A stretch of DNA of 18,705 nucleotides from an uncultured Clostridium sp. (GCA_934717555.1 CAKUYY010000026.1:1-18705); one strand, 5' to 3'. Shown: positions 9,178-14,821, counted from the first letter of the stretch. Notes: generated from the sequence alone by a model not told the origin. Translations and numbers: made by a program.

Positions 9178-9261
9178 CAGGTCACACCTCCCATTTCTAA
9201 CACAAAAGATACCGCAAAAATGCTTTTTTATCATTGTAATAATATATTAATCTGATATTTT

Positions 9262-9270
9262 ATTATAGCA
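9262..9270 (-). promoter_or_regulatory. Extended -10 promoter of addBA
   Basis: Minus-strand TGC-TATAAT (TATAAT at 9262-9267, TG at 9269-9270) is a perfect extended -10 element. No good -35 hexamer is found at 16-18 bp, as is usual when a TG extension is present. Confidence 0.65.
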
Positions 9271-9326
9271 CATTCTCTTTTCGAAAGAAACTTTGCGAAC
9301 TTTTGTGCCGAAATAGCCACATTTCA

Positions 9327-9364
9327 TTGACAAATTGTCAAAAATACCCTATCATAAATATAAT
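9327..9364 (+). promoter_or_regulatory. Promoter with overlapping palindrome before the ImmA/IrrE-like gene
   Basis: TTGACA (9327-9332), 17-bp spacer, TATCAT (9350-9355); a second possible -10, TATAAT, lies at 9359-9364. The -35 box is one arm of the inverted repeat TTGACA-AAT-TGTCAA (9327-9341), a plausible operator that would occlude RNA polymerase. It is divergent from the addBA promoter, about 60 bp away. Confidence 0.6.
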
Positions 9365-9438
9365 TCTTTTATCAATTGGCTATTGTAAACTCTTCAAAGT
9401 TGTCCCATCTATTTCTTTATAAAAAGGAAGAGATTGTA

Positions 9439-10080
9439 TTGACACCTTATCTTACCAAAAAAGAGTTGTATCAGGAAGTAGACGCCATTCGATCCCGCCT
9501 TCCATATATTCCAAAGTCCCTAAAGGTCTATCAGCTTCAGTTACAGCAAATGTTTTCCGATCTTCACATCGTCCAAAAGGAACTGGATAGTAAGAAATTA
9601 TCCGGGATGTTGTTGCGCAGTGAAATATCCCTGATTATCCTCAACAGTTCCCGCAATGAGATCTCCCAGAGGTTTACACTGACCCATGAAATGATCCATT
9701 ATTTCCTCCATAAAGGGACTGGGCAATTCTTCTGTCAGGACGACAATTCCTCTCCTTTTGAATGGCAGGCCAATGAGGGCGCTGCGGAACTTTTAGTTCC
9801 TTACCGTCTTTTTTTGCCATTGGCCGCCAGATATCACGCTATTCTACAGACAAACCGAAGGTTTGCCTTGCAGGATTTAGCGCAACAATTCGGTGTCAGC
9901 TCCGCCATCATTTCCTATCGCCTGAAAAGCCTTTCCTGGGAACTGGAGCAATATAAAAATGAGATCCCTCTAAAAGAAATCCATTTACTCTCTCGGGAAA
10001 AGGCGACCTGCTTGAGAAAACAGGTTTTCTTTCCAAAACAGACATCTGAAAAAAATTTTTTAGATATCTTCCCAGAGTAA
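9439..10080 (+). CDS. ImmA/IrrE family (M78) metallo-endopeptidase, stand-alone
   Basis: The protein carries the zinc-protease motif HEMIH (residues 83-87) and the downstream EWQANEGAAELLVP segment (glutamates 108 and 113) that marks peptidase family M78. Members such as ImmA and IrrE cleave XRE/DdrO-type repressors to switch on mobile elements or stress genes. After the catalytic domain, residues ~140-160 (LQDLAQQFGVSSAIISYRL) look like a helix-turn-helix. I place the start at TTG 9439, giving 213 aa, because AAGGAAG lies 8 nt upstream; an earlier in-frame TTG at 9376 has no ribosome binding site. No XRE repressor gene adjoins it; the nearest is 3.5 kb away at 13528. Its substrate is therefore unknown. 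The family call is firm. Confidence 0.88.
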   Translation: MTPYLTKKELYQEVDAIRSRLPYIPKSLKVYQLQLQQMFSDLHIVQKELDSKKLSGMLLRSEISLIILNSSRNEISQRFTLTHEMIHYFLHKGTGQFFCQDDNSSPFEWQANEGAAELLVPYRLFLPLAARYHAILQTNRRFALQDLAQQFGVSSAIISYRLKSLSWELEQYKNEIPLKEIHLLSREKATCLRKQVFFPKQTSEKNFLDIFPE

Positions 10081-10097
10081 ATTAGGAAAAAACAAAA

Positions 10098-10118
10098 CCA
10101 ATACCCTTTAGGCGTTGG
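10098..10118 (-). terminator. Possible second terminator on the minus strand
   Basis: An 8-bp stem with one mismatch and one wobble (CCAACGCC/GGTATTGG on the minus strand) is followed by TTTTGTTTTTT. It would back up the stronger bidirectional hairpin at 10177-10212 for transcripts from the nucleosidase gene. Confidence 0.45.
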
Positions 10119-10176
10119 CTCTTTATGACGTGGTAAACTTTTCCACTTTCCAGTAGGAACAATACACTTTGATGCA

Positions 10177-10216
10177 AAAAATCCCACCGCAGGAAACCTG
10201 CGATGGGATTTTTTTA
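10177..10216. terminator. Bidirectional terminator between the protease and nucleosidase genes
   Basis: Stem AATCCCA plus CGCAGG pairing with CCTGCG plus TGGGATT, loop AAA, one A/C mismatch. T runs on both strands (TTTTTTT on plus, TTTTTT on minus). It sits between the convergent genes ending at 10080 and 10234. Confidence 0.88.
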
Positions 10217-10233
10217 ACAGATATCCGATGCCA

Positions 10234-11097
10234 TTACATATTCTGTAACATGGTAAGCACAATTTTAGCGGAATTATCGGCAGCTGTGTCGCCAAAGTTC
10301 TCATAGGTATCATGGGCAACGCCATCCGCTTTGTCAGACATTGCACGGATCACACAACAGGGCACTTCGTACTGGGCGGCAATACGTGCAACCGCTGCGC
10401 CTTCCATCTCACAAGCGATGGCATCAAATTCATTCTGCAAATAAGTGACATACTCGGAGCTAGCTACAAATTGGTCACCAGTAGCGATGCGTCCCTGGAA
10501 TACATGTTCCTCACCCAAAACGGAGATAGCAGCATCATAAGCTTTCTGGCTGAGCTCCTCATCTACAGGAATAGAACCGTCCTCATTAATGCCTCCCTCG
10601 GCATTCCAGACAAAGCCGTCGTTGGTCTGATTGCCGTAATCGTGGAATACCAGATCTGTGGCGATGACTTCATCCAAAACCTTAACTTCATCGCCTACAC
10701 CACCGGCGATACCAGTAAAGATAATAGATTTTACGTTAAATTCATTAATCAAAACTGTGGTACCAGCAGCGGCCATAGCCTTGCCGATTCCCCCCTGAAC
10801 CAGAACAACATCCTGCCCCTCCAGCTTGCCAATATTGTAATCAACACCGCCGATAGTTTTGGTTTCACTGATCTCAGCTTTATCAAGCAGCATCTTTAAC
10901 TCATTGGACATCGCTGTAATGATGCCGATAGGTTGTCTTTCAGAATTGTTGGAAACGGTTTCAGATCCTTCAGAGCTCTCAGTAGCGGAGGGCACAGAAG
11001 AAACTGCGGGATTGTTGTTTGTGCTACAGGCTGCCAGAGACAGAACCAGAACTGCGGACAAAATGACAGAAACAATCAGACGTAAAGATTTTTTCAT
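10234..11097 (-). CDS. Lipoprotein 5'-methylthioadenosine/S-adenosylhomocysteine nucleosidase
   Basis: The enzyme hydrolyses methylthioadenosine or S-adenosylhomocysteine to adenine plus the thio-ribose. Residues 1-24 are a lipoprotein signal (KK, hydrophobic core, lipobox LAAC with C24), and residues ~25-55 are a Ser/Thr/Asn/Glu-rich linker as in surface lipoproteins. The MtnN/Pfs domain fills ~56-287 and looks complete: GIITAMSNELKML, the FTGIAGG glycine loop, ATGDQFV, the substrate-binding ACEMEGAAVA, and RAMSDKAD with the catalytic aspartate. Usual MtnN is cytoplasmic and ~230 aa; the extra ~55 residues are the export signal and linker. GAGGAGG precedes the ATG. It is a single-gene unit with its own promoter and terminator. 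Enzyme and lipoprotein calls are strong; an outside-the-cell role (purine or methylthio-compound salvage) is inference. Confidence 0.92.
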   Translation of the reverse strand: MKKSLRLIVSVILSAVLVLSLAACSTNNNPAVSSVPSATESSEGSETVSNNSERQPIGIITAMSNELKMLLDKAEISETKTIGGVDYNIGKLEGQDVVLVQGGIGKAMAAAGTTVLINEFNVKSIIFTGIAGGVGDEVKVLDEVIATDLVFHDYGNQTNDGFVWNAEGGINEDGSIPVDEELSQKAYDAAISVLGEEHVFQGRIATGDQFVASSEYVTYLQNEFDAIACEMEGAAVARIAAQYEVPCCVIRAMSDKADGVAHDTYENFGDTAADNSAKIVLTMLQNM

Positions 11098-11155
11098 AGG
11101 TTGAAATCCTCCTCAAAATAATATATGTGTACATACAGCACACATAGTGATCTTT

Positions 11156-11184
11156 ATTGTAGAAAATATTTTCTAGTCCGTCAA
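11156..11184 (-). promoter_or_regulatory. Promoter of the nucleosidase gene with a 16-bp palindrome in the spacer
   Basis: Minus-strand TTGACG (11179-11184), 17-bp spacer, TACAAT (11156-11161). The spacer and -10 edge contain the perfect palindrome TAGAAAATATTTTCTA (11160-11175), a good operator candidate. A second inverted repeat, TATGTGT-N9-ACACATA (11124-11130 and 11140-11146), lies in the 5' untranslated region. Confidence 0.75.
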
Positions 11185-11374
11185 TGGATTGAGAAAATCT
11201 TTGGAGAATTTCACGGAAACAGCAAAAAAATAGGAGGATTTTGGGATATTTTAAAATGAAGTAACCGCCACAAAATACTTCACAAATATTCCTGATAGAA
11301 AAACAGAGAGGAATCTACTGCTTACTTTCATCTTTGGGAATACATCGACCCCCTAGATATTATATTACTTTCTG

Positions 11375-11743
11375 TTAATCGAAAAACTTTCTTTTATAAA
11401 AATTCTCATTTCCAAGTCTTTTGGCTGTCAATAGAAACATCACACAGCCATCTGTACATACGATATCCTTGCTATATTTATTGTCGCCTCCAATATTCTC
11501 TAGGTCTCCGCCACTTCTCACAGCTTCCATGATTGGAAACAGCGGCATCATGACTTTAGAACAAATCCTCTGCCCCTCTTTGTTTACTGGACAGCCATAT
11601 GTACAGGTATATTGATCCCCGATTTCTTCCCCATTTCGGCAATACCGCTCCGTATGGTCACTGCGGAGAAATCCTGTCACTTCAATTTTAAATTCGTATT
11701 CTTCTGCATACCATTTTTTCATAGTATATTGATAACTTTGCAC
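11375..11743 (-). CDS. Small cysteine-containing protein, TIGR04076-like
   Basis: The 122-residue protein has no signal peptide or membrane segment. It has about six cysteines, several in YTCTYGCP and the late VCTDGC pair, and the PLFPIMEAVRSGGD segment. The C-terminal layout (large hydrophobic segment, GGD, then C-T-D-G followed by a beta strand) recalls the uncharacterised TIGR04076 family; I am only moderately sure of that match, and no function is known. The start is GTG 11743 with AAGGAG 5 nt upstream; an ATG seven codons later (MKKWYAEEY) is the alternative. The 5' end overlaps the remnant of an AraC-family gene on the other strand, so the present arrangement probably arose by recombination. 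Confidence 0.6.
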   Translation of the reverse strand: MQSYQYTMKKWYAEEYEFKIEVTGFLRSDHTERYCRNGEEIGDQYTCTYGCPVNKEGQRICSKVMMPLFPIMEAVRSGGDLENIGGDNKYSKDIVCTDGCVMFLLTAKRLGNENFYKRKFFD

Positions 11744-12267
11744 GGGGGCTCCTTACTAAAATCATTCAGGAAGGCAGGTGTTGTCTATTAGGGAAGCTCT
11801 ATGATTCCTACCAGACCATGTTGACAATTAACCCACAGTCCTCCATAGGATCCACCCAGTTAATTCAACCTTATCTTGAACAGCTTTTGATTTATCCCCA
11901 TCGACGCTATTGTGAATTTCCTATTCAGAGTTCCTCTATTACATTTAAAAATCCATATAAAACTATAAAAGAAAATTTTGATACAGAGACCTTTCAAAGA
12001 ATTGTAGAATATTTAAACTGTAATTTAACTGCGCATATGATCATAGAAAAAATTTGCCGTGATAATTTAATCGGAAGATCTCAGCTCCAAAAAATTTTTC
12101 ATAAAAAGGCTAACCTCGGTATTATTGAATATTTTTTAACTATGAAAATTGATGCCGCTAAAGAAATGATCTGTACGAGAAATCTGAACTTTACCCAGAT
12201 TTCCGAAGAACTTAGTTACACCTCTATCCATTATTTTTCTCGCCAGTTCATTCCATTAAAGCGATAG
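11725..12267 (+). pseudogene. AraC-family transcriptional regulator, truncated at both ends
   Basis: From about residue 60 after the ATG at 11818, the product matches the AraC DNA-binding domain of Clostridia: VEYLNCNLTAHMIIEKICRD, GRSQLQKIFHK, IEYFLTMKIDAAKEMI, FTQISEELSYTSIHYFSRQF. The recognition-helix segment is followed by only IPLKR and a stop, where the family continues ~20 residues. Upstream, the same frame stays open to 11725 and reads DNFARGLLTKIIQEGR, resembling the linker between the cupin and helix-turn-helix domains, with no start codon. The cupin domain is missing altogether. A short product could start at ATG 11818 (149 aa), but no clear ribosome binding site was found. I interpret this as a decayed gene. 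Low-GC codons differ from the addAB region. Confidence 0.75.
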
Positions 12268-12308
12268 CAGATAGCGAATTGTAAAAGTATTCCCTACTTA
12301 GGATAAAA

Positions 12309-12346
12309 AAACAGCCTCCAACGCAACTTATCCGTAGAGACTGTTT
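12309..12346 (-). terminator. Possible terminator for the superoxide dismutase transcript
   Basis: On the minus strand AAACAGTCTCT pairs with GGAGGCTGTTT (11 pairs, two of them G-T) across a ~16-nt loop and is followed by a run of T. It lies about 180 nt beyond the sod stop. No closer terminator is evident. Confidence 0.45.
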
Positions 12347-12396
12347 CAAAATCTTTTATTCATTCTTGAATGAGGTCAAAAAATCCTATCAAAAAT

Positions 12397-12515
12397 AGTA
12401 AAAACAAAAAGATGTCCTCCATAAACGAGAACGTAAAATTATAAATAAACAAAATCCCCGAACTCAACTTACGCGCCGAGGCTCTCAACTGGGAAAATTG
12501 ATAAAAGAATAATGG
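12397..12515. repeat. Degenerate ~120-bp repeat, copy 1 (downstream of sod)
   Basis: Resembles 13405-13525: both have AAAAAGAT-x-TCC-x-C-x-ATAAACG-x-G near the left end (about 21 of 27 positions agree), a C-rich/G-rich stem around a core CAACTTA or CGACTTG, and ATAATGGC at the right end. Alignment was by eye. Each copy lies just 3' of a minus-strand gene. Confidence 0.4.
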
Positions 12516-12524
12516 CAGCATCCA

Positions 12525-13163
12525 TCAGTTACAGGAAGAGTCAAAACTATACAGAAAATTTTGTTCCGCCCGGTTCCAGTCTATAATATTCAGCCAGTCA
12601 TCAATATAGTTGGCGCGAACGTTGTAATGTTTTAAATAATATGCATGTTCCCATACATCTATTGCCAGAATTGGACGAAGTTCATGCTCAAGGGGACAAT
12701 TTTGATTTTGTGATGTAAAAATTTTCAATCCACATCTATCGTGCACAAGCCAGGCATATCCTGAACCGAATACTGAGAGCGCCGCTTCTTTTAACTCTGC
12801 CTTAAAATTGTTAAGGTTCCCAAACTGCCGAATAATCTTTTCAATGAGTTTTCCTTCTGGTTGCCTTTCCGTGGGGCTTGCGATTCCTTCAAAGAAAAAG
12901 CGATGATTATATACGCCGCCGGCATTATTTCGTATTGGTATTTGGAGTTTTTTAGGCAGCTTTCCCGCAGCTTTAATCAGTTGTTCAAGCGATAACTTTT
13001 GCAGCCGAGATTCATTTTTTAATACAAGATTTAAATTATCAATATACGTTTGCAGATGTTTATCATGATGTAAATACATTGTCTTCTGATCAATGTAGGG
13101 TTCAAGAGCATCATATGCATACGGCAATGGCAAATTATGAAATGGATAACAGTTATTTTCCAT
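12525..13163 (-). CDS. sodA: Superoxide dismutase, Mn or cambialistic Fe/Mn type
   Basis: The enzyme converts superoxide to oxygen and hydrogen peroxide in the cytoplasm. The 212-residue protein begins with the family segment LPLPYAYDALEPYIDQKTM and has all four metal ligands: H32 (LHHDKH), H87 (YNHRFF), D169 and H173 (DVWEHAYYLKH). The active-site glutamine sits at 154 in NQNCPL, the position used by Mn enzymes, and G83 replaces the Fe-type glutamine, so Mn or cambialistic use is likely. The usual tryptophan after the second histidine (FFW) is phenylalanine here (F91). I chose ATG 13163, with GAGGGG six nt upstream, over an in-frame TTG two codons earlier that abuts the ribosome binding site. 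No clear promoter was found. It sits in the AT-rich accessory stretch, apart from other oxygen-defence genes. Confidence 0.93.
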   Translation of the reverse strand: MENNCYPFHNLPLPYAYDALEPYIDQKTMYLHHDKHLQTYIDNLNLVLKNESRLQKLSLEQLIKAAGKLPKKLQIPIRNNAGGVYNHRFFFEGIASPTERQPEGKLIEKIIRQFGNLNNFKAELKEAALSVFGSGYAWLVHDRCGLKIFTSQNQNCPLEHELRPILAIDVWEHAYYLKHYNVRANYIDDWLNIIDWNRAEQNFLYSFDSSCN

Positions 13164-13527
13164 AAACAACCCCTCAATCCTTTACGATTATGATCTCAGT
13201 ATATGCTTATGATTATTCCTATATGAACCCAAATGGTGGTGCTATATCCTAAACGTTGTTATCTATCACACTTCCCGATTTAATGCCTGAGCATCCAAAA
13301 ATCCCGCCGTATGAATGCATAAAATTTTGGATATTTACGCATATATAGTATTTTAGAAAATACATTTTTCCAGAAATAAAAAACAAACGCCCGTTTTGCG
13401 AGCATAAAACACAAAAAAGATATCCGCTATAAACGCGGGCAGAAAAGCTTCAAATATAGAAAACCTGCGATGCGCGACTTGCTCACCGCAGGTGTGGGCA
13501 GCCACTTGCAATCATAATATAATGGCG
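13164..13527. other. Gene-free AT-rich stretch upstream of sod
   Basis: No credible gene in these ~360 bases. It contains the palindrome GTATTTTAGAAAATAC (13348-13363), the CCGC/GCGG hairpin near 13423-13437, and repeat copy 2 (13405-13525). A TATACT at about 13200 could be a -10 box for sod, but there is no convincing -35. Confidence 0.6.
13405..13525. repeat. Degenerate ~120-bp repeat, copy 2, with hairpin downstream of the XRE gene
   Basis: Partner of 12397-12515. It includes the inverted repeat ACCTGCG (13464-13470) / CGCAGGT (13488-13492 region), about 7 bp with a 17-nt loop, followed on the minus strand by TTTCTATATTT, so it may also terminate the XRE transcript. Confidence 0.45.
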
Positions 13528-13743
13528 TTAATTTTTAGTATCTGTTCTCCCAACTAGATAGTCTAATGAAACATGATAAAAATCTGCGATTCTTAGCAAA
13601 ATTTCTAATTTGGGTTCTCGTCTCTTTAATTCATAATTTTGATAAGTCTTTTCGGTTATGTCACAAAATATTGCAACTTCATTCTGTGTGAGTCCTTTTT
13701 CTGTCCTACATTGTTTTAAGCGTTTGGCCAAAACATCTCTCAC
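13528..13743 (-). CDS. Small XRE/Cro-type transcriptional regulator
   Basis: This is a 71-residue single-domain helix-turn-helix protein. LAKRLKQCRTEKGLTQNEVA is helix 1 plus the positioning helix, CDITEKTYQNYELKRREP spans the recognition helix, and LEILLRIADFYHVSLDYLVGRTD is the canonical XRE ending. It would bind DNA as a dimer, probably at the divergent promoter region 13756-13850. The start is uncertain: AGGTG (13753-13757) is 9 nt from GTG 13743 and 6 nt from TTG 13746, while the frame is open to GTG 13755, which overlaps that ribosome binding site. It lies back to back with the broken cysteine-rich mini-gene at 13851. Small regulators of this kind are typical of integrated elements. Whether it is the target of the ImmA-like protease at 9439 is unknown. 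Confidence 0.85.
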   Translation of the reverse strand: MRDVLAKRLKQCRTEKGLTQNEVAIFCDITEKTYQNYELKRREPKLEILLRIADFYHVSLDYLVGRTDTKN

Positions 13744-13767
13744 CAATTTTATCACCTACAACTGTTC

Positions 13768-13796
13768 TTGACACAACAAGTATAAGTAATTAAAAT
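13768..13796 (+). promoter_or_regulatory. Promoter of the cysteine-rich mini-gene
   Basis: TTGACA (13768-13773), 17-bp spacer, TAAAAT (13791-13796). It lies between the divergent XRE gene and the mini-gene at 13851, so the XRE protein is the obvious candidate regulator. Confidence 0.65.
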
Positions 13797-13850
13797 ATGA
13801 GATATACCAACAATTGTCGGTGATAAAATACTTATAATAAGGAAAGAAAA

Positions 13851-13974
13851 ATGATAATTGATATTACAGGTGTAATTCTCACTCCTGGAGAAGAAGGAAA
13901 AAACTGTTTAGGATGGTGAACACTATGACGATAACGGAAAATTAATAGAATGTTGTTGCGATGAGTGTGACTAG
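13851..13974 (+). pseudogene. Cysteine-rich small protein gene, broken by a frameshift
   Basis: AAGGAAAG precedes an ATG at 13851 that opens MIIDITGVILTPGEEGKNCLG and then hits TGA at 13917. Changing frame at about 13914 lets reading continue as GEHYDDNGKLIECCCDECD to TAG at 13972, and beyond that TAG the same frame reads YCCC. Two missing bases after codon 21 would restore GNGEHYD, a join I recognise from small cysteine-rich (CCCDECDY) hypothetical proteins of Clostridia, so this is probably a degraded member; the recollection is unverified. The CCCDEC cluster suggests metal binding. If intact, the product would be ~42-50 aa. It has its own promoter and lies divergent from the XRE gene. A sequencing error is the alternative explanation. 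Confidence 0.55.
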
Positions 13975-14080
13975 TATTGCTGTTGCCTCCCTAAAAACCA
14001 TAAATGGTACATTCCTTATAGCGAACAGAGAAATTAAGGGCAATAACACAGCAACTTTGTAGGTTCGTAAAGATATAAAA

Positions 14081-14116
14081 AATAATCCTGAAAGCAAAAC
14101 TGCTTTCAGGATTATT
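14081..14116 (-). terminator. Terminator of tRNA-Leu
   Basis: A perfect 16-bp stem (AATAATCCTGAAAGCA, 14081-14096, with 14101-14116), 4-nt loop, and a T run on the minus strand, starting 4 nt after the tRNA CCA end. Confidence 0.9.
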
Positions 14117-14119
14117 TAC

Positions 14120-14206
14120 TGGTGCGGATAACAGGACTTGAACCTGCATGAAATTGCTTTCATATGGACCTGAACCATACGCGTCTGCCAATTCCGCCAT
14201 ATCCGC
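14120..14206 (-). tRNA. tRNA-Leu, anticodon CAG
   Basis: The acceptor GCGGATA (14200-14206) pairs with TATCCGC (14124-14130), with discriminator A and an encoded CCA (14120-14122). The anticodon arm is TATGG-TTCAGGT-CCATA, giving anticodon CAG (reads CUG). The D arm (GGCGGAATTGGCAGACGC), the long class II variable arm (TGAAAGCAATTTCA) and the T arm (GGTTCAAGTCC) are all regular. It is a solitary gene with its own consensus promoter and terminator, and marks one edge of the AT-rich accessory stretch. Confidence 0.97.
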
Positions 14207-14238
14207 ATTTTTAAAATCTTCTCTTAAGGACAGGGTAT

Positions 14239-14267
14239 ATTATACCTGACATCATTCTTATTGTCAA
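14239..14267 (-). promoter_or_regulatory. Consensus sigma-A promoter of tRNA-Leu
   Basis: Minus-strand TTGACA (14262-14267), 17-bp spacer, TATAAT (14239-14244): a perfect match to consensus, as expected for a stable RNA gene. Confidence 0.92.
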
Positions 14268-14360
14268 TCTTTTTTTACACATTTTTTTGAAAAAATTTCT
14301 TTTTCTTCCATCTTTTCATACAATTCATTTTTTCAGTTCATTATTTACTAAAAAATAATA

Positions 14361-14413
14361 GAAACAACCCCATCCATTCATTGAGACTGTGTAAAAATGG
14401 ACAAGGCTGTTTC
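14361..14413 (-). terminator. Terminator of the trxB-trxA transcript
   Basis: The outer arms GAAACA (14361-14366) and TGTTTC (14408-14413) continue through a CC/GG pairing into an inner CCATT/AATGG stem. The minus-strand tail is TATTATTTTTTAG. It lies about 20 nt beyond the trxA stop. Confidence 0.7.
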
Positions 14414-14434
14414 CTTTCCTATACTATCTATTCT

Positions 14435-14758
14435 CTATAAATTTTCGTCCAATATAGCCATGTAATTTTTTAATGGCTTGGCTCCTACATCCCTAGCGGT
14501 TACCTTTCCATCCTTGAACAGAAGAAGCGTAGGGATACTTTGTACATCATAGCGTTCTGCCAAAGAGGGCTGCTCGTCAATATCTACTTTCGCCACTTTG
14601 ACCCGTCCGGCATATTGTTCCGCCAGTTGGTCGATTGCAGGGGCCAGCATTTTACACGGAGCGCACCAAGTAGCCCAAAAATCTACCAGCACCAGTGGAT
14701 TCCCTTCAATGAGGGAATCCCAATCTTTTTCATCCGGATAGATGATGTGTTCCGACAT
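14435..14758 (-). CDS. trxA: Thioredoxin
   Basis: This 107-residue cytoplasmic thioredoxin reduces protein disulfides and donates electrons to enzymes such as peroxidases. The active site is WCAPC (C32, C35); alanine replaces the usual glycine of WCGPC, a variant that tunes redox potential and is common in Clostridia. The buried acid D26 (VLVDFWATWC) and the cis-proline P76 (SIPT) are present, and the length is normal. The gene follows trxB after 63 nt containing a 12-bp inverted repeat; the ribosome binding site is the purine-rich AAGAAGGCGAG before the ATG. Its reductant is most likely the NADPH-motif-less reductase encoded upstream, making this a dedicated pair. Confidence 0.96.
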   Translation of the reverse strand: MSEHIIYPDEKDWDSLIEGNPLVLVDFWATWCAPCKMLAPAIDQLAEQYAGRVKVAKVDIDEQPSLAERYDVQSIPTLLLFKDGKVTARDVGAKPLKNYMAILDENL

Positions 14759-14778
14759 GATCTCGCCTTCTTTATTTC

Positions 14779-14814
14779 ATATTATACATTTCCTAGTTTG
14801 ACAATGTATAATAT
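14779..14814 (-). promoter_or_regulatory. 12-bp perfect inverted repeat between trxB and trxA
   Basis: ATATTATACATT (14779-14790) is mirrored by AATGTATAATAT (14803-14814) with a 12-bp spacer. It could be an operator or an mRNA hairpin adjusting trxA output. Minus-strand TATAAT elements inside both arms could act as a -10 box for an internal trxA promoter, but no good -35 lies 16-18 bp upstream of them. Confidence 0.5.
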
Positions 14815-14821
14815 TAGGTTG

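Noticed and set aside
9376..9438. Upstream TTG start for the ImmA/IrrE-like protein
   Set aside because: No ribosome binding site there, whereas AAGGAAG is well placed before TTG 9439.
13911..13919. TGA at 13917 in the cysteine-rich mini-gene read as selenocysteine
   Set aside because: The following in-frame codons do not continue the protein, while a frame change does, so a frameshift explains it better; no SECIS-like hairpin was recognised.
13991..14200. Minus-strand open frame starting MAELADAYGSGP
   Set aside because: It is the translation of the tRNA-Leu gene and its terminator, a well-known spurious ORF.
14120..14206. Duplicated tRNA-Leu 3' end as an attachment site
   Set aside because: No second copy of the T-arm/acceptor sequence was seen by eye in the window.
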